DNA of 45,747 nucleotides from Thermoguttaceae bacterium (GTDB taxonomy: Bacteria > Planctomycetota > Planctomycetia > Pirellulales > Thermoguttaceae). Shown here piece after piece: positions 16,999 to 24,866 of the stretch. The stretch lies in the NCBI GenBank assembly GCA_017937685.1, contig JAGBDD010000234.1, positions 1-45,747 on the forward strand, given 5' to 3'. The translations under genes were made by a program, and so were the position numbers. Each line of letters starts with the position of its first letter. Position 1 is the first letter of the stretch. The notes under the pieces were generated by a model. The model did not search any database. It was not told where the DNA came from and worked only from the letters and a program-made list of their open reading frames with translations.

Positions 16999-17691
16999 CT
17001 TAACGAACGCGTAAATTGTTGATTCGCAATCGCCTCGCTTACGCTTGTCTTTAAGTTTGATTCTCTTGACGTTCACGGTTGCGAAGACGGTTAGCATTCG
17101 GTTACGACGTTTTAATCTTGCGCTTAACAAAACGTTAAGATAAAAAGTTAAAGCGCGTTCGACCGTCGTCGGTCGAGATTTACTTATCGTAAACATATAG
17201 CTCGTCGCAAATTACAAACGTTTTTTGCGGCCCGAACGAGCGTTAAAGTTCGTAATTTTGGCGGCGTCCGTTAAATCGCCTCGGTTCAACCGACTTCAAG
17301 CGTTTTTTAAAGACAGCCGCTTTTTACCGTTTCCACAAACGCGTTCCGTCTTAACGACTTTTTAGCAGGACTTACAAAAGCCTTCGCAATTCTCGACAAC
17401 CTTCCTCCACCATTTTTAAGTCGCGACGTATGCTCGCCAAGGCAAGGTTGGCTCGGTCATTTTAAATCGTTTCAACGTCGTCGCAAAATATTTTCGCGCG
17501 ACCTCGACATTCTCAAACGGGCAAACACGTCGAAAACGTCCGCTTTTCGCGTTTTCGTCCCTGCGTAAACTCTGCTTTTAAACTAGTTAAAGAACGACGC
17601 GTTCTTTTCGCAAGCGCCGTCGAAAGCGACGTTCAACGATCGTTCGACTCCGCCGATCCGTAGCGTCAAGCGTTAAAACCTAAAATTGCCG
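16999..17691. other. ORF-poor region downstream of tRNA-Ala
   Basis: About 690 bases with no coding potential that I recognise on either strand, apart from the tail of an antisense ORF that runs back through the tRNA. Most of this genome throws long ORFs in several frames, so the lack of them here is notable. Base composition is more AT-rich than the genes. I see no recognisable structured RNA. Confidence 0.5.
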
Positions 17692-17720
17692 TTGCAAAAT
17701 TCCGGATTATTGGTTAAAAT
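17692..17720 (+). promoter_or_regulatory. sigma-70-type promoter for the glycosyltransferase gene
   Basis: TTGCAA (17692-17697), a 17-base spacer and TAAAAT (17715-17720), about 50 bases before the ATG at 17770. Confidence 0.5.
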
Positions 17721-17769
17721 CGGCGCGCTTCTCTCGTCTTTTATGGCCTAAACTCGAAAAGGTAAGCTA

Positions 17770-18510
17770 ATGGATAACGTACTTTGTATGAAATGGGGAA
17801 CCAAATTCTCCGCCGAATACGTTAATATTCTCGCCTCGCGCGTTAAACGGCATTTGTCGCGACCGCACCGTTTCGTTTGTTTCACCGACGATCCCGCCGG
17901 CTTGCGACGCGACGTCGAAGTCCGTCCGCTTCCTGAAATGACGGGGCTAGACGGTCGTCCCGAACGCGGATGGCGCAAGTTGACGCTTTTTCAAGAAAAA
18001 CTCGCCGACGTCGAAGGAACCGCGCTTTTTCTCGACCTTGACGTAGTGCTTCTCGACTCGCTCGACCCGTTTTTCGAGGTTCCCGGCGAGTTTCGCATCG
18101 TCGAAGACTGGAATTTGCCCGGCAAAATTATCGGCAATTCCTCGGTTTTCCGCTTTGAAGTCGGCGCCCATCCCGAAATTCTCGACTATTTTCTGAAAAA
18201 CCGCGACGCCGTGTACGCGGAACATCGCAACGAGCAGGCATACCTGAGTTGGGCGGCGCGACGCGGCGGATTTTTCGATTATTGGGACGCGAATTGGTGT
18301 CTGAGTTTCAAAAAACATTATATGCGTCGCTTTCCGCTCGGTTATTTTTGCGAACCCAAGCGCCGACAAGGGGTTAAGATTGTCGTTTTTCACGGAAATC
18401 CGCATCCGGACGGCGTGCGAACCGGGTGGCGCGGCGCCTGGGGCTTGCGAGCCGTTAAAAAGACGCCGTGGCTCGCCGAAAATTGGTCGGAAATTCCGCT
18501 CGAAGAGTAG
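17770..18510 (+). CDS. glycosyltransferase-like protein with DxD motif
   Basis: 246 residues. The N-terminus (MDNVLCMKWGTKFSAEYVNILASRVKRH) followed by FVCFTDDPAG, and FLDLDVVLLDSLDPFF near residues 86-101, is typical of GT-A-fold transferases of the GT8-like type, where the DxD binds the metal and nucleotide-sugar. Later motifs GNSSVFRFE, NEQAYLSWAA and KIVVFHGNPHPDG match the acceptor and product side of the fold; the final FHG-x-P-H is characteristic. There is no signal peptide or membrane segment, so it is cytoplasmic. An AAAGG site lies 7 bases upstream. It is monocistronic, facing a convergent gene only 24 bases away. Donor and acceptor are unknown. Confidence 0.75.
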   Translation: MDNVLCMKWGTKFSAEYVNILASRVKRHLSRPHRFVCFTDDPAGLRRDVEVRPLPEMTGLDGRPERGWRKLTLFQEKLADVEGTALFLDLDVVLLDSLDPFFEVPGEFRIVEDWNLPGKIIGNSSVFRFEVGAHPEILDYFLKNRDAVYAEHRNEQAYLSWAARRGGFFDYWDANWCLSFKKHYMRRFPLGYFCEPKRRQGVKIVVFHGNPHPDGVRTGWRGAWGLRAVKKTPWLAENWSEIPLEE

Positions 18511-18534
18511 CTCTAACCATTTAAACCGCAACGT

Positions 18535-19914
18535 TTAACGCAAAAAGAACGGCGCGCGTTCGAAGGGCGTCAACAACGCGCAGAGGACGAACGCCGTTTC
18601 CGCGTCGGTGGAAACGTTTGAGCGCCACAATCCGTCGTCGCCGCGTCGCGACAATAAATTCGGATAAGCCCGCCTCGCCCAACGCGCCCAACGCTCTTTT
18701 GACGCCGCGTCGCGCGCCCCGCGCCAATACGCCCACGCCGCGTAAAACTCGCCGTAAAAATAATATTCGATTCGCGTCGTCGGCAAACGCGGAATCTCGT
18801 CTTCCGCAGCGTTCGCGCTTTTTGGCTTTCGGTCTAACTCTTTATACGACAGGCGTTTTTCACCAACGCTTTCCGCAAGCGGCGCCGCTTTTTCCAAATA
18901 TCGAAACGCCGCCGCAACCGCCTCCGATTCGTCCGCGCCCCCCGACTGCAACGCCAAAATCGCCGCCGCCGTTCGAGCGATTCCGCTCGGGCCGCCTAAC
19001 GTCATATAGCGAAAACCGCCGTCCGCGTTTTGACATCGCTTAACATAAGCGACGGCTTTTTCAATAGTTGCGTCCGGAACAAAAATTCCCGCGTCCTTGG
19101 CCGCCCGCAACGCGGAAAGTTGACAAACAGTAACCGAAAGATCGGCGATAGGAACGCGCCTCGGCTCGTAACGCCAACCGCCGTCGGCGTTTTGAGCGCG
19201 AACAATCAACTCGACCGCCGCGCGCGTCCGTTCGCGCACCTCCGGAAGTTCGCTCGTTCCTAGCGCCGCGGCAAGAAAAAGAGTCGCAAAACCGTGTCCG
19301 TACATCGGCTTGCCCCCTTTTTCGTCGAAATTTACGATTAACCCGTCGACGTCGTCCTCCGTTAAACCGTTTTCTTTCAAATAATTACGAGCCTTCGAAT
19401 CAAACGCGTCGTTCGCCTTTTTTTTTACGTCGAACGACCGCGACAAAATATAACCGACGATTCTTTTCAACTCGTCGCCAAATCGCCCTCGACCGGGAGC
19501 GCTCCCCGCCGCCAAAAAAACGACGCCGCATAGACCGGCGACGCCCGGATCGCGCCCAAACAATTCCGAATCGTAACCCAACGAACCGTCGCTGTTTACT
19601 CGCTTCGCCAAGGCCGCCAAACTTTCGTCGATCGCTTGTAACGCCGCCGTCGGAAGCTCAAACGAATCGGCGTCGAAATTCCACTCTTCGCGAAACCAAT
19701 CGACAGGCGCGGCGTCGTTCGCAACTCCCTCCGCGTCTTCGCGTCGCGTCGTTTCCTCCGCAAAAAGTTTTGCCATTCGGGCGCTTACGCTTGCGTCCCA
19801 ATTCGACGCGACGTTTCCCAAGAACGCCAACATTCCCCAAACGACGCGACGCCGCTCAATCGCAACCTGTTTTCGCTCGACTTTTAATCTATTTCTTCCA
19901 AGTTGTTTAGCCAT
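18535..19914 (-). CDS. prenyltransferase/squalene-oxidase-type alpha-toroid repeat protein
   Basis: 459 residues. A basic N-terminus precedes a moderately hydrophobic stretch (VVWGMLAFLGNVASNW, residues about 24-39) that may be a signal or anchor. The body carries the repeats of terpenoid-cyclase and complement-type alpha/alpha toroids: GSLGYD, PMYGHGFATLFLAAALG, QNADGGWRYEP and CQNADGGFRYMTLG, a QW/DGG pattern at regular spacing, ending with YFYGEFYAAWAYWRGA and GLWRS. I find no convincing DxDD cyclase motif, so this is probably not a squalene-hopene cyclase but one of the non-enzymatic or uncharacterised toroid proteins common in planctomycetes. It starts 26 bases after the nnrE stop and is likely cotranscribed. 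The start is uncertain; an alternative ATG lies at residue 28. Confidence 0.75.
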   Translation of the reverse strand: MAKQLGRNRLKVERKQVAIERRRVVWGMLAFLGNVASNWDASVSARMAKLFAEETTRREDAEGVANDAAPVDWFREEWNFDADSFELPTAALQAIDESLAALAKRVNSDGSLGYDSELFGRDPGVAGLCGVVFLAAGSAPGRGRFGDELKRIVGYILSRSFDVKKKANDAFDSKARNYLKENGLTEDDVDGLIVNFDEKGGKPMYGHGFATLFLAAALGTSELPEVRERTRAAVELIVRAQNADGGWRYEPRRVPIADLSVTVCQLSALRAAKDAGIFVPDATIEKAVAYVKRCQNADGGFRYMTLGGPSGIARTAAAILALQSGGADESEAVAAAFRYLEKAAPLAESVGEKRLSYKELDRKPKSANAAEDEIPRLPTTRIEYYFYGEFYAAWAYWRGARDAASKERWARWARRAYPNLLSRRGDDGLWRSNVSTDAETAFVLCALLTPFERAPFFLR

Positions 19915-19940
19915 TGCGCCGCGCTCGCCCTACTCAATAT

Positions 19941-20648
19941 TCATCGTTCGTTTCGACGCAAAAACGGCTCGACCGGAACGCCAATATCGGCGACGTAAAG
20001 TTCGCCGACATAAGGTTTTGCCGAGTCAAGCAAAAGACCGGGTTTAGCGACGGCAAGCGTCGTCGTCAACTTAGCGCGAACCGCGTCGCTTGCGACCGAA
20101 CCGTCGTCGGCGTTCAATCCGCTCGGAATATCGACCGCGTAAATGAGTTTTCCCGAACGATTTAACGCGGCGACAATCCCGTCGAACGGCGGACGCAACG
20201 CTCCGTTCGCGCCGGTTCCCAGAAGCGCGTCAACCGCCCAATCCGCTTGCGCTAACTCGATTTCAAGCCGTTCAAACGCTTGCGCCGTTCCGTCAAAAAA
20301 GAAAACCTTCTCCGGATTTTGCGACGTCGCGGCGCGAACGATCTCCAAATTCGTCAACGCGTCCCCCCGATAACTTTCCGGCGTTCCGACCGCGACGATT
20401 CGGCAGTCGACGCCAAGTAGTTCCAACCGTCGAAAGAGAACGAACCCGTCGCCGCCGTTGTTTCCCTTCCCGCAACAAACCAAGACGCGACGCGGACTTA
20501 CGCCTCCGTTAAGCCGCGCCGCGTTCGCAAGAAAAACTTCCGCCAACCCGCGCCCGGCGTTTTCCATCAGCAAAAGCGACGGAATCTTCCACTCGGCGAC
20601 GGCCCGCGCGTCAATTTCTCGAGTTTCGCGACAAGACGCCGCATTCAT
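19941..20648 (-). CDS. nnrE: NAD(P)H-hydrate epimerase
   Basis: 235 residues using the ATG at 20648, chosen because GGAGG (20654-20658 on the minus strand) lies 5 bases upstream; a longer ORF to 20711 has no such support. The enzyme interconverts R and S forms of damaged NAD(P)HX so that the S form can be repaired by the dehydratase. YjeF_N motifs are present: LLMENAGRGLAEVF near 26-39, CCGKGNNGGDGFVLFRRL near 57-75, DWAVDALLGTGANG near 137-150 and YAVDIPSGLNADDG near 170-183, together forming the Rossmann-like fold and the cation and ligand site. The C-terminal YjeF_C dehydratase domain is absent, so that step must be encoded elsewhere. Confidence 0.92.
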   Translation of the reverse strand: MNAASCRETREIDARAVAEWKIPSLLLMENAGRGLAEVFLANAARLNGGVSPRRVLVCCGKGNNGGDGFVLFRRLELLGVDCRIVAVGTPESYRGDALTNLEIVRAATSQNPEKVFFFDGTAQAFERLEIELAQADWAVDALLGTGANGALRPPFDGIVAALNRSGKLIYAVDIPSGLNADDGSVASDAVRAKLTTTLAVAKPGLLLDSAKPYVGELYVADIGVPVEPFLRRNER

Positions 20649-20731
20649 ATTTACCTCCGATAATTTACATCGCGCAACAACCGCTTGACAAACGCGCAAC
20701 TCTTCATTCAACGTTGTTTACAAACATTCGA

Positions 20732-21439
20732 TTACTTCTTGCGACAAACATAAACTCGAATAAACGCCGCGTCGTCGATTTTTTGTTCGACGGTAAAACC
20801 GGTTCGTTCGAACGCCGCTTCGAGGAACCAATCGAAAGAGCTATATTCGCGGGCGATGTGCGCGTTCGCCTCGCCGCCCGCGCTACGTTCCATTTCGTCG
20901 AGAACCGCTTGCGTTCCCTCGCGCCAAGTCTCGACGGGAAAATGAAATACTACGTCCGAAAGGTAAAAAACGCCCCCCGGTTTGAGCGCGTCGGCGATTC
21001 GTTTCAGCGCGACGACCTTCCAAAAATCGGGCAAATGATGCAACGCCAACGACGAAACGACCGCGTCGACCGGCGCCGGAAGCGTCGGAAACGTCAAAAA
21101 ACCGGCCGCAAACGTCTCGATATTCTCGATTTTTTGCTCCGCGATCTTTTGTCGCAAAAGCCCAAGCATCGGCGCGGAAACGTCGGCGGCGTAAACTTTT
21201 GCGCAAAAACGCGACGCCGGAATCGTAAACGCGCCGGTTCCGCACCCCAAATCCAAAACGACGTCGGAGCGTTTCAAAGCGGCGCGCTCGCGAATCCGTT
21301 CGAACTCCGCCTCAAAGTCGCGAAACTTCAAATGTCGCGACTCATATTTCCTTGCCACTTCGAGATTTGCATAATCGACGCCCGCGTGTTGAAACTCGTC
21401 GTACAGCCAACTCGGCGCGTCTTCAATTCGTTCGCTCAT
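20732..21439 (-). CDS. class I SAM-dependent methyltransferase
   Basis: 235 residues with the ATG at 21439 (MSERIEDAPSWLYDEF), preceded by AAAGGA at about 10 bases; a longer ORF upstream begins in a region that does not look coding. Motif I is VVLDLGCGTGAFTIP near residues 64-78, the SAM-binding glycine loop; the acidic end of the second strand is VYAADVSAPML; motif for the fourth strand is VDAVVSSLALHHLPDFWK; and GGVFYLSDVVFHF marks the fifth. These identify a small-molecule-type methyltransferase, but the acceptor cannot be told from sequence. It lies in a run of minus-strand genes, 83 bases before nnrE and 108 bases after the small membrane protein gene. Confidence 0.85.
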   Translation of the reverse strand: MSERIEDAPSWLYDEFQHAGVDYANLEVARKYESRHLKFRDFEAEFERIRERAALKRSDVVLDLGCGTGAFTIPASRFCAKVYAADVSAPMLGLLRQKIAEQKIENIETFAAGFLTFPTLPAPVDAVVSSLALHHLPDFWKVVALKRIADALKPGGVFYLSDVVFHFPVETWREGTQAVLDEMERSAGGEANAHIAREYSSFDWFLEAAFERTGFTVEQKIDDAAFIRVYVCRKK

Positions 21440-21547
21440 CGTCTTTATTTCCTTTGAAATTCCTTTTCGAATCACACGTTGCCGACTTCGAAATTCTCCT
21501 CGAAACCGCCAAACGCAACTCCTCATATTTCAACGGTTAGACCTACT

Positions 21548-21988
21548 TTATTTTGCCTCGTCTTTTTTTCCGTTGCGTTCTTCCAACCAAACGACGCAAC
21601 GTCGAAGCCCCGTCGCTCCCCAAAGCGCGCCGAGCGCCGTTGTTTGAGCGACGAACGCCGCGCCCCCAATCCAAACGCAACACGTTTCAAACAAGCGAGT
21701 TAGAACAGCCGAAATTGGAAATCCGGCAAGGCGAAACTTTTCGCAAACGCTCAACGCGGCGCCGTCGATCTCGTCGAACGCCGGATTCGTCGACGCCCAA
21801 AGGTAAGCGCAGACCGCAAGTCCAATCGCCGCGCCGACTTTCGCTCCAAACCCAATCGGTCGTCGCCGCGGATAGTCGGAGCCTAACCGCAACGCGGCGC
21901 GAGCGCAAACCGTTACGGCAAGGACGGTTCCAAATGCAAAAAACGCAAAAATCTCCCAACCGGGACGGCTCCAAATCGAATCGAGCAT
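21548..21988 (-). CDS. small membrane protein of unknown function
   Basis: 146 residues from the ATG at 21988; AAAGGA lies 5 bases upstream, so I prefer it to the in-frame ATG at 22018. Three hydrophobic segments are visible: WEIFAFFAFGTVLAVTVCARAAL (about 8-30), GAKVGAAIGLAVCAYLWAS (about 48-66) and, after a polar loop, VWIGGAAFVAQTTALGALWGATGL (about 104-128). The C-terminus is charged (EERNGKKDEAK), probably cytoplasmic. I recognise no family. An overlapping plus-strand ORF of similar length is highly basic and lacks a ribosome binding site, so I treat it as a shadow. Confidence 0.65.
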   Translation of the reverse strand: MLDSIWSRPGWEIFAFFAFGTVLAVTVCARAALRLGSDYPRRRPIGFGAKVGAAIGLAVCAYLWASTNPAFDEIDGAALSVCEKFRLAGFPISAVLTRLFETCCVWIGGAAFVAQTTALGALWGATGLRRCVVWLEERNGKKDEAK

Positions 21989-22063
21989 TTTTTTCCTTTC
22001 GACGCTTGCGCGGCTCATTCCACTAACTGCAAACGCTCTAATTTAAACGTTTACACTCGACTT

Positions 22064-23242
22064 TTATCCCAACCGGTTCTTTGGCGCGTCCAGCTTGACA
22101 AGTCCCAAACCGGGTCGGTCGTTTAAGAGCAATTTACCGTCGTCCGACAGCCCCACGCCGTCGAACAAATCGTTGCCAATTAAGAAGTTGCCGTCGAGGT
22201 CGGCCCAGTCGACCGCGGGCGAAAGTTGCGCGGCGGCGGAAATCGCGCACGAGGTTTCCGTCATACAGCCGACCATTACCTTCATATCAAGCGCACGCGC
22301 TAAGTTCAGCATTTTCCAGGCTTCGCGCATTCCAGAACACTTCATCAACTTGATGTTGATTCCGCTGAAAACGCCCTTCATTCTCGCGACGTCGGTTAAC
22401 CGTTGCAGGGATTCGTCGGCCATAATCGGGAGCGGACTGCGTTCCGTAATCCACGCGATTTCGTCCCAGCGCGTTTTTTTCATCGGTTGTTCGACAAGAA
22501 CGACGCCCCGCTCGCTCAGCCACTCGACCATTTCGAGCGCGTAAACCTTGTCGTTCCAGCCCTGATTCGCGTCGACGCAAATCGGTTTGTCCGAAACGGC
22601 GCGCACCGACTCGATCATTTCGCGGTCGCTTTTTTCGTCGCGACCAAGTTTCACCTTCAACACGGCGAAACGCTCCGCTTCCAACGTCTTTTCTCGCACG
22701 ACTTCCGGCTTATCGATACCGATCGTGTACATCGTCGGCGGCGTTTTGTCCTTATCGAGCCCCCAAATACGCCACCAAGGTTGACCGATCAACTTTCCGA
22801 CTAAGTCGTGCAACGCAATGTCGACGGAAGCCTTTGCCGCGCAATTATTTTCGCAAATCCCGTCGACATACGACAAGACGTCCTCTAATTCAAACGGACT
22901 CTTAAATTGCGACAAGTCGACGCGCTCCAAAAACGCCAAAACGGACGCGGTCGATTCGCTCAAATAAGGCGGCGTCGCGGCTTCGCCGTACCCAACGACG
23001 CCGTCGAGTTCGATTTCGACTTGCACGCCTTGCGTCGTTTTACGGGTCGATCCGGCGACGCCGAACGCGTGTCGCAGTTCGAGCAAATACGGTCGAAACG
23101 AAAGACGCATCTTCCCAATTTTATTCGATTTACCGCTTTCATTAATTGTTTCTTCGCTCAACGCTTTCGCGCTCAAAACTCCGGAAGCGCTTCCAAGCGC
23201 CGCGCCCGCGACTCCGGTTAAAAATTGTCGTCGAGTCGTCAT
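22064..23242 (-). CDS. Tat-exported L-Ala-D/L-Glu epimerase-like protein, enolase superfamily
   Basis: 392 residues. The N-terminus is a twin-arginine signal (TTRRQFLTGVAGAALGSASG). The mature part is a complete muconate-lactonizing/dipeptide-epimerase enzyme: capping domain to about residue 160, then a barrel with the K-x-K pair at Lys196 and Lys198 (VLKVKLG), metal ligands in CVDANQGW (about Asp223), VEQP (about Glu249) and MADES (about Asp273), and the second-face lysine in NIKLMKCSG, followed by GCMTETS. The Lys pair plus the final lysine gives two-base epimerisation at the alpha carbon, as in YkfB, which racemises the Glu of muropeptide-derived dipeptides. The NlpC/P60 gene upstream supports that role. 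AAGGAG before the ATG fixes the start. A signal peptide is unusual for this enzyme. Confidence 0.82.
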   Translation of the reverse strand: MTTRRQFLTGVAGAALGSASGVLSAKALSEETINESGKSNKIGKMRLSFRPYLLELRHAFGVAGSTRKTTQGVQVEIELDGVVGYGEAATPPYLSESTASVLAFLERVDLSQFKSPFELEDVLSYVDGICENNCAAKASVDIALHDLVGKLIGQPWWRIWGLDKDKTPPTMYTIGIDKPEVVREKTLEAERFAVLKVKLGRDEKSDREMIESVRAVSDKPICVDANQGWNDKVYALEMVEWLSERGVVLVEQPMKKTRWDEIAWITERSPLPIMADESLQRLTDVARMKGVFSGINIKLMKCSGMREAWKMLNLARALDMKVMVGCMTETSCAISAAAQLSPAVDWADLDGNFLIGNDLFDGVGLSDDGKLLLNDRPGLGLVKLDAPKNRLG

Positions 23243-23375
23243 TTCCTCTCCTTGAATATCGTCAATAAGTATTATAATAAAAGACGTTCAAAAACGTTAA
23301 AAAATTACCCCCAATTATACGACGTCAAATAGCGCAAACGTTAATCGCGACGTTCAAAGCGCGTTTTATTCGTTT

Positions 23376-24698
23376 TCATCTCTTGCGATAAAACGGGTTG
23401 TCGCCAATCCATTGAAAATACCCGTCCGCCGGAACGCCGACGTATCGAACGGCTTTAATTAGCTGCGATGCGTTATAACGGTCGAAATCGGGCGCGTCGG
23501 GGTCAAGGCTGTTTATGCGAACGCTTGTCGCCGAGTGTATGAAGCGTTCGTCGCCAAGGTAAATCGCGACGTGCCGATAATACGTCGAGCCGTCGTTCCG
23601 TTTCGAACCGAAAATCAAGAGATCGCCGGGCTTTAGCGCGCTTCGTCCTTGCGTCAAATCGACCTCGACGCCCTCCCCTTGCAGAAGGCTGACGTCGCGT
23701 AAAATATTGAATCCGTTCAAGTAAAAGGCAAGCGACGTCAACCCGCTGCAGTCGACGCCCTTCGCGGACGTTCCGCCCCAAACATAAGGCGTTCCGAGAA
23801 AACGTCTTGCGGTCGCAATCAATCGTTTCGCGTTCAATTCCTTATTGCTCTCGAGCCAAGCGTTCCATTCCATCGCGCCGCTCTTGCGAATCCAACCGAG
23901 CCGACCGTCCGGCGTTTCGACGCGGTAAAAATCGCCTTCCGTTTCCTCGTTTTTCCAAACCGTTACGTTGCCGGCGGTTAAGTCGGAAATCGGCGCCGAA
24001 ATTTCGCTCGGTTCCGAGTAAATCGAGCCGAGCGCGTCGAGCCAAATCAGTTTTTTCGCGTCGACCCAGCGGTTGAACTCGTCTCGCGTCGCCGTTTTAA
24101 CGCTTCCGGAGGTTGCGTAACCCAAGTAACCGTCGTCGTTTTGGATTAAGAGCCAACCGCCTTCGCGCTTCAAAATCCGAACCGGCGTTCCCATCCGCGA
24201 CTGCGTCGTCAACTCCGCCGAGTAGCGCGGTTCCTTGCGAATTTGAATCGTCGAAAAGTTCGCCCAACCGAAAAACCGCCCGTCGAGTTCGGCGTTTTCC
24301 TCCGGCAACAACGTCGTTTCAACGCTCCACTTAGGGAACTCGGACGCGAACTTTTCTCGGACGGCGTCGCGAGCGCTTTCGAGCGTCGTTTCAAGCCGAA
24401 CCGTCGACGACTTCGCGTCAATCTCCCAAGCGAAAACGTTCAAACGCAAGTCGTTAACCGTTTCTTTGCGCAATTCTACAAGGCGTCGTTCAACCGCGTC
24501 CGCATCGTTTTCCATCGACGCCGCGTCGTTGGCAAACGCGACCGCAGCCGCTCCTTCGAAAAGCGTTTCGACGCTCTCGACGCCGCCGCTCAACGCCGAT
24601 AAAATCGCCGCGAACGTCAAAGTTTGTCGCCCTAACGTCGCGCCGCGGCGCCGAAGCGTCGAATTTTTCTCGATTTTTTTCGTTTGTCTCGCGCGCAT
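23376..24698 (-). CDS. exported SH3-NlpC/P60 endopeptidase (YkfC-like)
   Basis: 440 residues. A basic N-terminus and a hydrophobic stretch (residues about 24-50) suggest export. Residues about 135-200 and 225-275 contain two bacterial SH3-like modules (IRKEPRYSAELTTQSRMGTPVRILKREGGWLLIQNDDGYLG and a second ending GRLGWIRKS). The C-terminal NlpC/P60 domain begins at RRFLGTPYVWGGTS with the nucleophile in GVDCSGLTSLAF (Cys317), then RSALKPGDLLIFGS and the catalytic His in YRHVAIYLG (His376). This SH3-SH3-NlpC/P60 order matches gamma-D-glutamyl-L-diamino-acid endopeptidases of the YkfC type, which cut peptidoglycan stem peptides. The dipeptide epimerase follows 133 bases downstream, as in ykf operons. 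Confidence 0.87.
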   Translation of the reverse strand: MRARQTKKIEKNSTLRRRGATLGRQTLTFAAILSALSGGVESVETLFEGAAAVAFANDAASMENDADAVERRLVELRKETVNDLRLNVFAWEIDAKSSTVRLETTLESARDAVREKFASEFPKWSVETTLLPEENAELDGRFFGWANFSTIQIRKEPRYSAELTTQSRMGTPVRILKREGGWLLIQNDDGYLGYATSGSVKTATRDEFNRWVDAKKLIWLDALGSIYSEPSEISAPISDLTAGNVTVWKNEETEGDFYRVETPDGRLGWIRKSGAMEWNAWLESNKELNAKRLIATARRFLGTPYVWGGTSAKGVDCSGLTSLAFYLNGFNILRDVSLLQGEGVEVDLTQGRSALKPGDLLIFGSKRNDGSTYYRHVAIYLGDERFIHSATSVRINSLDPDAPDFDRYNASQLIKAVRYVGVPADGYFQWIGDNPFYRKR

Positions 24699-24775
24699 CT
24701 TGTTAAGCCGCCTTTCGTTAAGTCGGTTTTGTTCGCAAATCGGCGTAAAATCCGCGTTTTTTTCCGCAAAAACGC

Positions 24776-24804
24776 TTGCGAACGCGCCGCAAATCGGTTA
24801 TACT
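24776..24804 (+). promoter_or_regulatory. sigma-70-type promoter for the transglutaminase-like gene
   Basis: TTGCGA (24776-24781), a 17-base spacer and TATACT (24799-24804), about 60 bases before the ATG at 24867. It supports the downstream start rather than the longer ORF beginning at 24684. Confidence 0.6.
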
Positions 24805-24866
24805 TGGGACGTTGGAGCGCGACGGTCGCCGCTCCCGATTCCTCCCTTGCAACGAAAGGACGCCCG

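Noticed and set aside
16813..17196. A 127-codon minus-strand ORF covering the tRNA, containing ANRDRTGDLRLAKPALSQLSYGP.
   Set aside because: That peptide is the antisense translation of tRNA-Ala and is a well-known false protein. There is no ribosome binding site and the tRNA cloverleaf is complete.
21553..22026. A 157-codon plus-strand ORF opposite the small membrane protein.
   Set aside because: Highly basic, no recognisable fold and no ribosome binding site, whereas the minus strand has AAAGGA and three membrane segments.
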